The translations under genes were made by a program, and so were the position numbers. A stretch of DNA of 64,000 nucleotides from DASUAS01 sp963841415 (GTDB lineage: Bacteria; Actinomycetota; Acidimicrobiia; IMCC26256; DASPTH01): positions 62,001 through 126,000 of the forward strand of contig CAWJCN010000003.1 in assembly GCA_963841415.1 (NCBI GenBank). The letters run 5' to 3'. The notes below the pieces were generated by a model, which had not been told where the DNA came from, did no database searches, and saw only the letters and a list, made by a program, of their open reading frames with translations. This document shows, piece after piece, positions 1-7,989 of the stretch (its first letter is position 1; each line of letters begins with the position of its first letter).

Positions 1-691
1 GGATGTGGGCGGCACCGTGCCCGTCGCGTTCGCCGACGGCGCGAGTGCCGATCTCCGCATCGGTGCCGTGTACGACCGCAACACGAGCTTCGGCGACGTC
101 GTCGTGCCCGAATCGCTCTGGGCGGCGAACACGCAGCAGCCCGCGCTCACCGGCGTGTTCGTCACCCTCGCCGACGGCGTGTCGATGGGTCCGGGTCGCG
201 CCGCGGTCGAGCGGGTGGCGCACGCCGACCGCGCGCCCACCGTGCAGGACGAGTCGGAGTACCTCGACGGCGTGAGCTCGCAGGTCGACACGTTGCTGGC
301 CATCGTGTACGTGTTCCTCGCGCTGGCGATCCTGATCGCGTTCATGGGCATCGCCAACACGCTCTCGCTGTCGCTCCGGGAGCGCACCCGCGAACTGGGC
401 CTGCTGCGGGCCGTCGGGCTCACCCGATCGCAGCTCCGCGCGACCGTGCGCTGGGAGTCGATGATCATCGCCGGGTTCGGGGTGATCGGCGGCATCGCGA
501 TCGGCGTGTTGGTCGGCTGGGGGCTCACCCGGAGCTTCGCGGGTGACGTGCCGCTCGGGGTGTTCTCCGCCCCTGCGGGCCGGCTCGCGCTCATCGGCGG
601 AGCGGGCGCGCTGGCCGGCGTCCTCGCGGCGCGTCGTCCGGCTCGCCGCGCGGCCCGGATGCCGGTGCTGTCGGCGCTGGCGGGCGAGTGA
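1..691 (+). CDS. FtsX-like ABC transporter permease, C-terminal part (5' truncated by window)
   Basis: The reading frame is open from the window edge, so only the last 229 or so residues are present. It contains a periplasmic stretch followed by three hydrophobic segments (about residues 98-118, 155-178 and 193-208 of the visible part) and the MacB/FtsX-type signature IANTLSLSLRERTRELGLLR. The last third aligns closely with the end of the permease at 47528-50077 (IANTLGLSIIERRHELGLLR), so the two are paralogues. Such permeases pair with a LolD/MacB-type ATPase, presumably encoded left of the window, and move lipids, lipoproteins or peptides across or out of the membrane; the substrate cannot be told. 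Confidence 0.85.
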   Translation, partial: DVGGTVPVAFADGASADLRIGAVYDRNTSFGDVVVPESLWAANTQQPALTGVFVTLADGVSMGPGRAAVERVAHADRAPTVQDESEYLDGVSSQVDTLLAIVYVFLALAILIAFMGIANTLSLSLRERTRELGLLRAVGLTRSQLRATVRWESMIIAGFGVIGGIAIGVLVGWGLTRSFAGDVPLGVFSAPAGRLALIGGAGALAGVLAARRPARRAARMPVLSALAGE

Positions 692-707
692 CCGGGGCGC
701 GTGGGCT

Positions 708-1244
708 TCAGCAGTCCTGGTGGATGGCGGCCTCGGCGAGACCGCCCCACTCGTGGCCGATGGCCCACAGCAGCGGGAGCGGGCCCTTGTCGCTGCCGGC
801 CGCGGACACGTCGAGGGTGCCCGGGAAGCAGCGTTCGACGAGGAGGCGGGTACGCGTCACGTGGTAGTCGGACGTGACGACCACCAGGTGGTGCCAGCCT
901 TCTTGTTCCGCGATCCGGCCGATGGCCTCGGCCTCACCCCGAGTGTCGTCGGGATGGGGGAGGAAGCAGACGACCTCGAACTCGTACTGGTTGCGGCAGA
1001 GCTTGTCCGGGCCGGTCGAAACCACGAGCACGGGTGCGACGCCCGCGCGCACCAACTCCAATCCCTTGTCGAGTCGCTCGCCGTCGCCGCCCGCGAGCAC
1101 CACGACCGCGTCGGCGTGCGCGGGCGTCGACGATGCCGGCCACACGAAGAGTCGCAGGTTGAGCGCGACCACCGCGAGGACGAGCAGGCCCAGCACCGCG
1201 ACACCGGTCACCAGGAGCGCGCGCCGCGCGCGCACGGTCGGCAC
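708..1244 (-). CDS. YdcF/SanA-like DUF218 membrane-anchored protein
   Basis: This is a 178-residue protein with one N-terminal membrane anchor (about residues 10-30) and a DUF218 domain. Typical family signatures are visible: DAVVVLAGGDGERLDKG near residue 45, a PDDTRGEAEAIG stretch, and VVTSDYHVTRTRLLVERCF around residue 122-140. DUF218 proteins of the YdcF/SanA/ElyC type act at the cell envelope and are linked to peptidoglycan or envelope integrity, but their reaction is not settled. It runs convergent to the FtsX gene and divergent from nudC, with 61 bases between the two start codons. Confidence 0.8.
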   Translation of the reverse strand: MPTVRARRALLVTGVAVLGLLVLAVVALNLRLFVWPASSTPAHADAVVVLAGGDGERLDKGLELVRAGVAPVLVVSTGPDKLCRNQYEFEVVCFLPHPDDTRGEAEAIGRIAEQEGWHHLVVVTSDYHVTRTRLLVERCFPGTLDVSAAGSDKGPLPLLWAIGHEWGGLAEAAIHQDC

Positions 1245-1305
1245 CCGTCGAGGTTACGGGGACACCCCTGCATGCCGTGGGTCGCGCGGTCCGGTTCCGT
1301 GCAGA

Positions 1306-2073
1306 ATGACGGACATGTTCGTACCGATGCTCGACGCGCCCGGTGTCCCCGACCGGCCCGGCCTCCTCATCGCGGTGAGGGGCAACCATGTCGTGCTGCT
1401 CGAAGGCGAGCCCGACCCGGGCGGCATCTTCCTCGGGCTGCTCGACGGGCGTCACTGCTGGGCGGTCGACGCCGACGACGGCGACGAGCGCGACGACTTC
1501 GTCGATCTGCGCATGCTCTGGGGCTCGGTCGACGAACCCACCTGGGTCGTCGCCGGGCGCGGCGTGCAGCTGGTGGAGTGGCAGCGCACGCACCGCTTCT
1601 GCGGTCGGTGCGGCACAGCGACGGTCGACGCGCCCGGTGAGCGGGCCCGGGCGTGCCCCGAGTGCGGGCTCCTGGCCTACCCGAGGCTCGCGCCGGCGGT
1701 GATCATGCTCGTGGAACGCGACGACGGCCGCGCGCTGCTCGCGCGCAACGCGATGTTCCCGGCGGGGATCTTCTCGTGCCTCTCCGGCTTCGTGGAACCG
1801 GGTGAGACGCTCGAGCACGCGGTGCGGCGCGAGGTGTTCGAGGAGGTGGGGCTCCAGGTGGGCGAGGTCGACTTCCGCGGCAGCCAGCCGTGGCCGTTCC
1901 CGCACCAATTGATGGTGGGGTTCGGCGCGCAGTACGTGGGGGGCGAGATCACGATCGACGGGCAGGAGATCGTCGAGGCCGAGTGGTTCACGCCCGCCGA
2001 CGCGCCGGTGTTCCCGACGAACATGTCGATCGCGGGGCGGTTGATCGAAGGCTGGCGCCGGCGCGGCGAGTGA
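1306..2073 (+). CDS. nudC: NAD(+)/NADH diphosphatase NudC
   Basis: The 255-residue protein has the NudC layout: a variable N-terminal domain, a four-cysteine zinc ribbon (CGRCG near residue 103 and CPECG near 118), and a Nudix box beginning GFVEPGETLEHAVRREVFEE, followed by the NudC-specific SQPWPFPHQLM motif. The enzyme splits NAD(H) into NMN(H) and AMP and, in some bacteria, removes NAD caps from RNA. I chose the ATG at 1306; a second ATG lies three codons downstream at 1315. The gene is convergent with the RDD protein that follows. Confidence 0.92.
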   Translation: MTDMFVPMLDAPGVPDRPGLLIAVRGNHVVLLEGEPDPGGIFLGLLDGRHCWAVDADDGDERDDFVDLRMLWGSVDEPTWVVAGRGVQLVEWQRTHRFCGRCGTATVDAPGERARACPECGLLAYPRLAPAVIMLVERDDGRALLARNAMFPAGIFSCLSGFVEPGETLEHAVRREVFEEVGLQVGEVDFRGSQPWPFPHQLMVGFGAQYVGGEITIDGQEIVEAEWFTPADAPVFPTNMSIAGRLIEGWRRRGE

Positions 2074-2114
2074 CGGGCCGCGAGTGACGGGTGGACGCGT
2101 GACGGCGACGCCGG

Positions 2115-2888
2115 TCAGAACGGGGCGATCGCCCGCCCGACGTCGGCGCTCCCCACCACGTAGCTGCCGGCGGCGCGGTCGCCGAGGCGCTGATGGCGGG
2201 CGCCCACCGCCGACATGATGATCCCGCAGAGGAACAGCGAGAGCGGTCCGTCGATCGCGAACAGCGCCCAGCGACCGAGCGACTGCCCGATGCCGATGCG
2301 GTGCCCGGCGGCCGTGACGACGCGGATGCCGGTGAGGTGCTTGCCGAGCGATCCGCCGAAGATGCTCTCGACGATGCCGAAGTAGAGGAACGTGAAGAGT
2401 ACCGAGAGGCCGAAGAACGCGGCCAGGTTGGGCTCGTAGACGGTGTCGTCCAGCGTGACGACGAAGCGGTTGTCGCACTCGACCATCTTCGAGTCGGTCG
2501 CCGAGCGGTGGCAGCCGGGGATCTGCAGCGTTTCGGCGCGTGTGCGTTCGGTGGCGAGGGGAAAGAAGAAGATCGCGAACGCGATCAGGCAGACGGCAGC
2601 GTCGATGAAGAACGCGCCGTACCGGCGCCCGAGCACCGCGGTGGGGTTGTTGCCGGACACGTACGCCGTCGCGGGTGCAGGGCGATTCCATGCCGACGCG
2701 CCGGTCCCCGGGACCGGCGGTGACGGCGCGCCGGATGCAGTGGGTGGTGGCACGACCGTCGGCGGGTCGACCGACACCGTTCCGCCGTCGGACACGTGCT
2801 CCGTCCACTGGGTGCCGTCCCAGTACCGGTGCTCGTGGCGGCCGAGCGGGTCGGGTGTCCAGCGCGCCGGGTTCTCGGGGGTCGTCAC
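2115..2888 (-). CDS. DUF2510 and RDD-domain membrane protein
   Basis: The first 35 residues form a DUF2510 module (WTPDPLGRHEHRYWDGTQWTEHV), followed by a proline/threonine-rich linker and an RDD domain from about residue 85 with three or four membrane segments. The domain starts with LGRRYGAFFIDAAV, which holds the Arg and Asp that name the family. Actinobacterial DUF2510-RDD proteins are common, and the role is unknown (some RDD proteins are ion transporters). It is the last gene of a minus-strand run after the P450, with an 18-base gap, so the two are probably co-transcribed. Confidence 0.85.
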   Translation of the reverse strand: MTTPENPARWTPDPLGRHEHRYWDGTQWTEHVSDGGTVSVDPPTVVPPPTASGAPSPPVPGTGASAWNRPAPATAYVSGNNPTAVLGRRYGAFFIDAAVCLIAFAIFFFPLATERTRAETLQIPGCHRSATDSKMVECDNRFVVTLDDTVYEPNLAAFFGLSVLFTFLYFGIVESIFGGSLGKHLTGIRVVTAAGHRIGIGQSLGRWALFAIDGPLSLFLCGIIMSAVGARHQRLGDRAAGSYVVGSADVGRAIAPF

Positions 2889-2906
2889 CGCAGCAGTGTC
2901 CCAGCC

Positions 2907-4235
2907 TCAGCGCGCGCGGTAGCGGACCTCGCACGGATCCTGGCTGCGGGCGACGCCGCCGATCTGCACCGCGAGCGGGGTGATCGCGCTGAACCCGGGC
3001 GACGGTTCGAGGTCGTAGGTGCCGACGAGGCGTTCGGCGGAACGGCACATCGCGGCGAGCGAGAACGGCTGCGCGGGGCACGTGTGCTCACCGTGACCGA
3101 ACGTCGTCACGAGCTCGCGTGCGGGGAGCGCCGCCTCGTCGCGCAGCCGCCGACGCGTCCACCGATCAGGGTCGTACCGCTCGAGCCCCGCCGCCGCGGT
3201 CGTGTTGGTGAGCGGGAGCAGGGTGGCGATCTGCGCACCTGGTGAGACTCGAGAGGTGTGGTGCTCGTCGCGGACCTCGACCGGCGCAAGCACTGCCCGC
3301 AGCATCACCGACCGCTGCCCGAGCCGGGTCGATTCGAGCGCGCAGCGTTCGACGAGTCCGGGCTCGCCGTCGTGCACGCGTGCGAGCACGTCGGGATGCA
3401 GCACGAGCTGGCCCAACATCCAGCCCGATGCCGCGAAGAGGTTCGACATCGACGCGAGATGCACGAGGATGACATCGCGTGCGATGCCCGTGCTGCGAGC
3501 GGGCTCCTCGGTGTCTGCCCAGTGCGCCATCACGCTCGTGAACAGATCGTCGGGGCGCGCGCTGGAAGGCAGCGCGTCGCGCGTTCGCACGGTGTCGACG
3601 ACGAGCGCCTCGACCCGCGCCATCGCGTCGCGCTCGGCCCGCATGCCCGATGCTGCGACCGCGGCCATGGCCTCGGGGTGCACGAACGCGGCGGAGCCGT
3701 CGAGCTCGTCGAGCGCGCGCACGAGCTCGTCGAAGCGTTCGCCGCGTGTCGGCGCCTCGCCGGCCCAGGCCGCGAGCCCCATGCGGTGACCGAGCCGGCG
3801 GGTGAACGCGAACACGTCGACGGTGCCCTCGTCGCCGAGCTCGGCAAACGCGACGTCGATGGCCGCGTCGAGCTGCTCGAGGTAGTTGCGCACGTCGTCG
3901 CGCCTGAACAGCGCGTGCGGCATCGTGCGGCGGCCGTCGAACAGCTCGGCCGGCAGCTTCCGCCGCAGCATCATCCAGTCGGCCACACCCTTGCTCGCCG
4001 CCGCTTCCGGGAGCGCGTAGAAGCTGCGCACCCCTTCGGGGGAGAAGAGGAACAGCGTGGGGTGGTCGGGACCCTCGACGACGAACGTGTCGCCGCACTC
4101 GGCCCGGGCCGCGGCCAGCGCGGCGACTGGGTCGTCGACCTCGCGGTCCCACGGCAGGGATGCCTCCGCGACCGGCGGCATCGGATCGATCAGGTGACCG
4201 GCGGTGACCACGATGGGACGAGATGGCCCGTTCAC
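2907..4235 (-). CDS. Cytochrome P450 with a non-canonical I-helix (CYP7/CYP8-like features)
   Basis: The 442-residue protein has the P450 landmarks ExxR (E301-S-T-R304), a PERF-like ERYDPDRW at about 352, and the heme loop FGHGEHTC with Cys386 as the iron ligand. Two things are odd. The heme Cys is followed by Pro-Ala instead of the usual hydrophobic-Gly. The I-helix reads ASMSNLFAASGW at 261-272, so the acid-alcohol pair of ordinary monooxygenases is replaced by Ser-Asn. An Asn at this place is known from the CYP7/CYP8 families, including prostacyclin synthase, which works as an isomerase. The GTG at 4235 is the best start after the upstream stop; no strong ribosome site is seen. It lies between the PAC2 and RDD genes. 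Confidence 0.85.
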   Translation of the reverse strand: MNGPSRPIVVTAGHLIDPMPPVAEASLPWDREVDDPVAALAAARAECGDTFVVEGPDHPTLFLFSPEGVRSFYALPEAAASKGVADWMMLRRKLPAELFDGRRTMPHALFRRDDVRNYLEQLDAAIDVAFAELGDEGTVDVFAFTRRLGHRMGLAAWAGEAPTRGERFDELVRALDELDGSAAFVHPEAMAAVAASGMRAERDAMARVEALVVDTVRTRDALPSSARPDDLFTSVMAHWADTEEPARSTGIARDVILVHLASMSNLFAASGWMLGQLVLHPDVLARVHDGEPGLVERCALESTRLGQRSVMLRAVLAPVEVRDEHHTSRVSPGAQIATLLPLTNTTAAAGLERYDPDRWTRRRLRDEAALPARELVTTFGHGEHTCPAQPFSLAAMCRSAERLVGTYDLEPSPGFSAITPLAVQIGGVARSQDPCEVRYRAR

Positions 4236-4258
4236 GACGCCGAGCCCGTGGCCACGGA

Positions 4259-5122
4259 TCAACTCGGGGGGTCGTCGAGCTCGCGCAGGTAGCGCTCGAA
4301 TTCCGCGGCGAGGTCGTCGGACGACGGCAGTTGCTCCGTGGCCTGACGGTCGTACTCCGCCTCCAGTTGCGGGAGGTAGCCGCTCGCCTCGGGGTTCTCG
4401 GCCACCGCGTCGTCGACGAGCTGCTCCCACTCGGCCACCCGGTCGTGGAGGAGGCCGTGACCGGTGGGGATGCCGGTGACGTGTTCGAGGTTGCGCAGGA
4501 GCGCGGCCGCGGCCTTCCAGTTCTGCGCGCCGGCCGCGTAGTAGGGCACGCCGACCTGCATGGAGATCGCGGGCAGACCGAGCTGGTCGAGCGCGGCCTG
4601 CAAGGTTCCGACGATGCCGGTGATGCCCTGGTACCGCGGGCGCGCCAGCCCGAAGCGCTGCGCGATCGCCGGATTCGCCGACGACGCGTGCACCAGCGGC
4701 ATGCGACTGTGCGGTACCTGCGTGGGCATCGCGCCCAGCGTCACCACCACTTGTGCACCGGTGTGTCGGGCGACCTCGACGAGCAGGTCGGTGAACCGTC
4801 GCCAGCAGTAGTGCGGCTCGATGCCCGAGAGCAGCACCAACTCGCGGCCCGGTTCGTTCTCGTCGTTGGCGTGGACCGCGTTCTCGGGCCACACGATCGA
4901 CCGGGTCACGCCGTCGCGCAGCACAACTTCGGGGCGCACCTGTTGCGCGTCGAAGAACGGGTCACCGTCGATCGACGCCAACCGGGTGGCACCGGTGAAC
5001 TCGATCAGGTGATCGACCGCTCCGGTGGCGGCCGACGCAGCGTCGAAGTACCCGGCGAACGCGAGGACGAGGATCGACGTCCGCGGTGGCCACTCGCGCT
5101 CCCAGACCAGGTCCGCCATCAT
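4259..5122 (-). CDS. PAC2-family protein (proteasome-assembly-chaperone-like)
   Basis: A 287-residue protein of the PAC2 (DUF75) family, with typical segments such as LVLAFAGYFDAASAA near the start, LVLLSGIEPHYCWRRF around 93, and VVVTLGAMPTQVPHSR around 125-140, followed by a GITGIVGTLQAAL stretch. Actinobacteria that carry 20S proteasomes usually have PAC2 proteins, but a chaperone role is shown only in eukaryotes and remains inferred here. The acidic C-terminal tail is probably helical. It is the first gene of the minus-strand run PAC2-P450-RDD and is divergent from the membrane protein at 5289, leaving a 166-base control region between them. Confidence 0.85.
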   Translation of the reverse strand: MMADLVWEREWPPRTSILVLAFAGYFDAASAATGAVDHLIEFTGATRLASIDGDPFFDAQQVRPEVVLRDGVTRSIVWPENAVHANDENEPGRELVLLSGIEPHYCWRRFTDLLVEVARHTGAQVVVTLGAMPTQVPHSRMPLVHASSANPAIAQRFGLARPRYQGITGIVGTLQAALDQLGLPAISMQVGVPYYAAGAQNWKAAAALLRNLEHVTGIPTGHGLLHDRVAEWEQLVDDAVAENPEASGYLPQLEAEYDRQATEQLPSSDDLAAEFERYLRELDDPPS

Positions 5123-5288
5123 TTCCGCTCTTGGCGCCGTCGGCGGCTACTCCACCATCGGCGAGCTCGGCCCCGCTCGGTGCTCGGCGGGATACCCGCC
5201 TCACGACGCTCGCTCATGGGTGCAGTCTGTCCGATGCCATGTCGAGCCGGCACCTCGCCTCGGGGTCGGTCGGGGTAGCGTGGCCCGG

Positions 5289-6065
5289 ATGGCAGGCACC
5301 GTCTTCGTCCTCGGCGTCGTCGTGGCGTTCGCTGCCGCGGTGCGCTCCACGTGGTCGCCCTGCGGACAGTCGATGCTCTCGCAACTCACCCCGGTCGGGG
5401 AGGCGTCGCGCGGCTACCGCTACCGCACCACCGCCACATGGTTCGTGGTCGGCGCCGTGGTCGGCGGTGCCACGCTCGGCGCGGTGATGGCGGCACTGGC
5501 GGCGGCAGTGGCGTCGGTCGGCCCCAGCCCGACTGTGCTGCTCGGCGTCGTGGCAGGTCTCGCGACGCTCGGCGCCGTCGTCGACGCCGGCATCCTGGGC
5601 GTTGCGCCACCGTTCTTCAAGCGTCAGGTCAACGAGTACTGGCTCGCGCGCTACCGCGCCTGGGTGTACGGCAGCGGCTTCGGATGGCAGATCGGCGCCG
5701 GCGTCACCACCTACATCATGACCGCAGCGGTCTTCCTGACCGTCGCCCTCGGCGCGCTCACCGGGGGACCGTGGGCTGCGTCGGCCATCGGTGTGTTCTT
5801 CGGCCTGGTCCGCGGGTTGGCGGTGCTGCTCACCGCGCGCCGCCGTACGACGGCCGAGTTGTTCGCACTCCACCGTCGCTTCGACGAGCTCGGCGAGCCG
5901 GTGCGCCGCGCGGTGATCGTCGTGCAGCTCGCGGTTGCCGTCGCCGCCGCCGGGTTCGCCTGGGGTCTCGTCGCCGCAGTGGTCGTCGCCGGCGTGCTCA
6001 CCCTCGCGGTGCTCGTGACGCTCGGCGCCCGCCGCCGGGTCGCTGCGCACGCTGCCACCGCCTGA
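5289..6065 (+). CDS. Polytopic membrane protein of unknown function
   Basis: The 258-residue product has about six hydrophobic segments (roughly residues 3-18, 46-72, 80-100, 135-160, 165-185 and 205-245). Between the first two lies RSTWSPCGQSMLSQLTPVGE, where the Ser-Pro-Cys-Gly recalls the first cysteine of CcdA/DsbD-type membrane proteins, but the second cysteine of that family is absent. I cannot assign a family with confidence. The ATG at 5289 follows the divergent intergenic region shared with the PAC2 gene. UdgX begins 80 bases downstream on the same strand. Confidence 0.75.
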   Translation: MAGTVFVLGVVVAFAAAVRSTWSPCGQSMLSQLTPVGEASRGYRYRTTATWFVVGAVVGGATLGAVMAALAAAVASVGPSPTVLLGVVAGLATLGAVVDAGILGVAPPFFKRQVNEYWLARYRAWVYGSGFGWQIGAGVTTYIMTAAVFLTVALGALTGGPWAASAIGVFFGLVRGLAVLLTARRRTTAELFALHRRFDELGEPVRRAVIVVQLAVAVAAAGFAWGLVAAVVVAGVLTLAVLVTLGARRRVAAHAATA

Positions 6066-6145
6066 GGGTTCTCGCCGCCGGGCGCGGGGTAGCACCGCGC
6101 CGTGCGCGCGCTGTCCCTGAACTGCGTGGCCCACGGGGTGACGAC

Positions 6146-6739
6146 GTGGCGTCGGTGAGCCGTCTGCGTACCGAGGCGGCCGACTGCACGCGCTGCGATC
6201 TCTACCGCGACGCCACCCAGACGGTGTTCGGCGAAGGCCCCGTGCACGCGCAGCTCGTGCTGATCGGCGAGCAACCGGGTGACAAGGAGGACCGCGAGGG
6301 CCGCCCGTTCGTCGGTCCTGCCGGTCACCTGCTCGACCGCGCACTGGAGGATGCCGGCATCGACCGCACCACCGTGTACCTCACGAACGCGGTCAAGCAC
6401 TTCAAGTGGAAGCGCGGCAACGGCAAGGTCCGCCTCCACCAGAAGCCCAACCGAGAAGAGGTCCGGGCGTGTGCCCCGTGGTGGGAGGCGGAGTTGTCGA
6501 CCGTGGCACCCGATCTCGTCGTGCTGCTCGGTGCCACTGCGGCCCAAGCCGTGCTCGGACCGCAGGTCCGGGTGACGCGCGACCGCGGGAAGGTGCAGGT
6601 TCACGCGGACCGTCCGTACCAGACGCTGGTGACGGTGCATCCCTCGGCGGTGTTGCGGACCCGTCCGCCTGAGCGGGACATCGCGTTCGACGATTTGGTG
6701 CGCGACCTCGAGATCGCGGCCGGTCGCCTCGCGACGTGA
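6146..6739 (+). CDS. udgX: UdgX-family uracil-DNA glycosylase (covalent type)
   Basis: This 197-residue protein matches the UdgX subgroup of Fe-S uracil-DNA glycosylases. It has CTRC at residues 14-17, the active-site block GEQPGDKEDREGRPFVGPAG (42-60), TNAVKHFK at 80-87, and the family-defining insertion RGNGKVRLHQKP. The mycobacterial protein has KRRIH there; His98 corresponds to the histidine that forms a covalent bond with uracil-containing DNA. The C-terminal VTVHPSAVLR motif is present. Where other family-4 enzymes have a third Cys in NVVKC, this one has His85, as in known UdgX. GTG 6146 is the chosen start; GTG 6155 is possible. It overlaps the DUF72 gene by four bases. Confidence 0.93.
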   Translation: MASVSRLRTEAADCTRCDLYRDATQTVFGEGPVHAQLVLIGEQPGDKEDREGRPFVGPAGHLLDRALEDAGIDRTTVYLTNAVKHFKWKRGNGKVRLHQKPNREEVRACAPWWEAELSTVAPDLVVLLGATAAQAVLGPQVRVTRDRGKVQVHADRPYQTLVTVHPSAVLRTRPPERDIAFDDLVRDLEIAAGRLAT

Positions 6740-7479
6740 CGCGCGGCCGCGTGCGGGTGGGGTGCTCGGGGTGGGTGTACCGCGACTGGCGCGGACCGGT
6801 CTATCCAGCCGATCTGCCGCAACGGGGGTGGTTCGAGGAGTACGCGCGGCGCTTCGACACCGTCGAGCTCAACGCCACGTTCTACCGACTTCCCACGACA
6901 ACGGCGGTCGAGCGCTGGGCCGAACAAGCACCGCGTGGGTTCCGCTACGCGGTGAAGCTCGGCGCCTTCGGTTCGCATCGGATGAAGCTGCGCGACGCCT
7001 CCCGCTGGTTGCCCAACCACCTCGATCGCGTGTGCCGGCTCGGGGCCGCGCTCGGCCCCACGCTCGTGCAGCTGCCCCCGCGTTGGAAGCGCGATCCGGA
7101 GCGACTCGACGAGTTCCTGTCGGTCGCGCCCGCGTCGCTGCGCTGGGCAGTGGAGCTGCGCGATCCGTCGTGGCTGCACGACGACGTGTACGCGGTGCTC
7201 GAACATCACCGCGCCGCGCTCTGCCTGCACGACCTCCTCGAACACCATCCGTGGATCCGGACGACCGACTGGACGTACGTTCGCTTCCACGGGCCCGACG
7301 CGCGGACGCGCAAGTACGTGGGTCGCTACGGCGGACGCCGGCTCCGGCGTCCGGCCGAGCGCATCGCCGAGTGGGCCGACGACGGCGTCGATGCCTACGT
7401 GTACTTCAACAACGACTTCGGCGGCGCGGCCGTGGACGACGCCAGCTGGTTCAAGAATCGGGTCGAGCGCGCCCGCTGA
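6736..7479 (+). CDS. DUF72 (YecE-like) protein
   Basis: A 247-residue DUF72 protein with the usual TIM-barrel landmarks: VGCSGWVYRDWRGPVYP at the N-terminus, FDTVELNATFYRLP around residue 40, YAVKLGAFGSH around 75, and the C-terminal YVYFNNDFGGAAVDDA. Family members are widespread and their activity is unknown, although the barrel resembles metal-dependent sugar isomerases and endonucleases. Start GTG 6736 overlaps the udgX stop by four bases, so translation is probably coupled. This places it with a DNA-repair gene, but the link may be only positional. Confidence 0.88.
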   Translation: MTRGRVRVGCSGWVYRDWRGPVYPADLPQRGWFEEYARRFDTVELNATFYRLPTTTAVERWAEQAPRGFRYAVKLGAFGSHRMKLRDASRWLPNHLDRVCRLGAALGPTLVQLPPRWKRDPERLDEFLSVAPASLRWAVELRDPSWLHDDVYAVLEHHRAALCLHDLLEHHPWIRTTDWTYVRFHGPDARTRKYVGRYGGRRLRRPAERIAEWADDGVDAYVYFNNDFGGAAVDDASWFKNRVERAR

Positions 7480-7704
7480 TGTCGTCGAGTCGTGCGCCGT
7501 CGACCACGATGCGCTCTCCGTCGCGGTGCACGATCGCCGGCCACGGGACCAACTGGACTGGTTTGCGGAAGAGAAGCTCTCTGCCGTGTCCTTCGCCTGG
7601 TGGCGATGGTCGCCCGCGGTGCGCGCGGGTGTCATCGGGTGCAGTCCGATCAGGCGCGCAATGCCGACGATGAGCACCAACCCCGCGACCGTGAGACGGC
7701 GCAC
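7451..7704 (-). pseudogene. Possible small membrane protein gene broken by a frameshift
   Basis: On the minus strand, one frame gives an N-terminal membrane segment (RRLTVAGLVLIVGIARLIGL, coding bases about 7645-7704) and a different frame gives a coding-like tail that includes KPVQLVPWPAIVHRDGER and VVDGARLDDIS, ending at the stop 7451-7453. One indel near 7590-7620 would join them into a protein of about 85 residues with one membrane helix. The tail overlaps the end of the DUF72 gene by 29 bases. I recognise no family, and the call rests on coding character alone. Either a sequence error or real decay could explain it. The rest of 7480-7757 holds nothing else I can identify. Confidence 0.35.
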
Positions 7705-7757
7705 GAGGCGTTCGGTGGCGCCGCGTTTGTCATGCCGCGCGCGGGTACGGGCTGCGC

Positions 7758-7982
7758 ATGCCTGGAACACGCGCGAACGTCAAGAACGAGAAGCAGTACG
7801 AAGCACTGCGTGACAAGGGGATGTCGAAGTCCCGAGCTGCGCGCATCGCCAACTCACCCGACGCGTCGAAGCACGGTGGCCAGAGGTCCGGCAAGGGCGG
7901 AAGCTCGAAGCAGGGCGGCACCACCGCCCAGCACAAGGCGGCAGGCCGCAAGGGTGGCAAGGCTGCAGCAAAGAAGAAGTGA
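7758..7982 (+). CDS. Small lysine/glycine-rich basic protein
   Basis: A 74-residue protein with a folded-looking N-terminal half (NVKNEKQYEALRDKGMSKSR, then AARIANSP) and a strongly basic C-terminal half rich in Gly, Lys and Ser, ending in AAAKKK. The N-terminal pattern recurs in short actinobacterial proteins of unknown function often annotated as DUF7218 or Rho-N-like. The tail resembles a histone-like DNA- or RNA-binding tail, but that is inference. Lysine is coded almost only as AAG, in line with the genome's bias. The F420-dependent oxidoreductase starts eight bases downstream. Confidence 0.75.
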   Translation: MPGTRANVKNEKQYEALRDKGMSKSRAARIANSPDASKHGGQRSGKGGSSKQGGTTAQHKAAGRKGGKAAAKKK

Positions 7983-7989
7983 CCGAGCG

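Noticed and set aside
2193..2723. Long plus-strand frame opposite the RDD protein gene
   Set aside because: It is an antisense shadow typical of high-GC DNA, with charged low-complexity sequence and no recognisable family.
7480..7757. tRNA or other structured RNA in the gap
   Set aside because: No cloverleaf or conserved T-loop was visible; the gap is better explained by a broken minus-strand gene.
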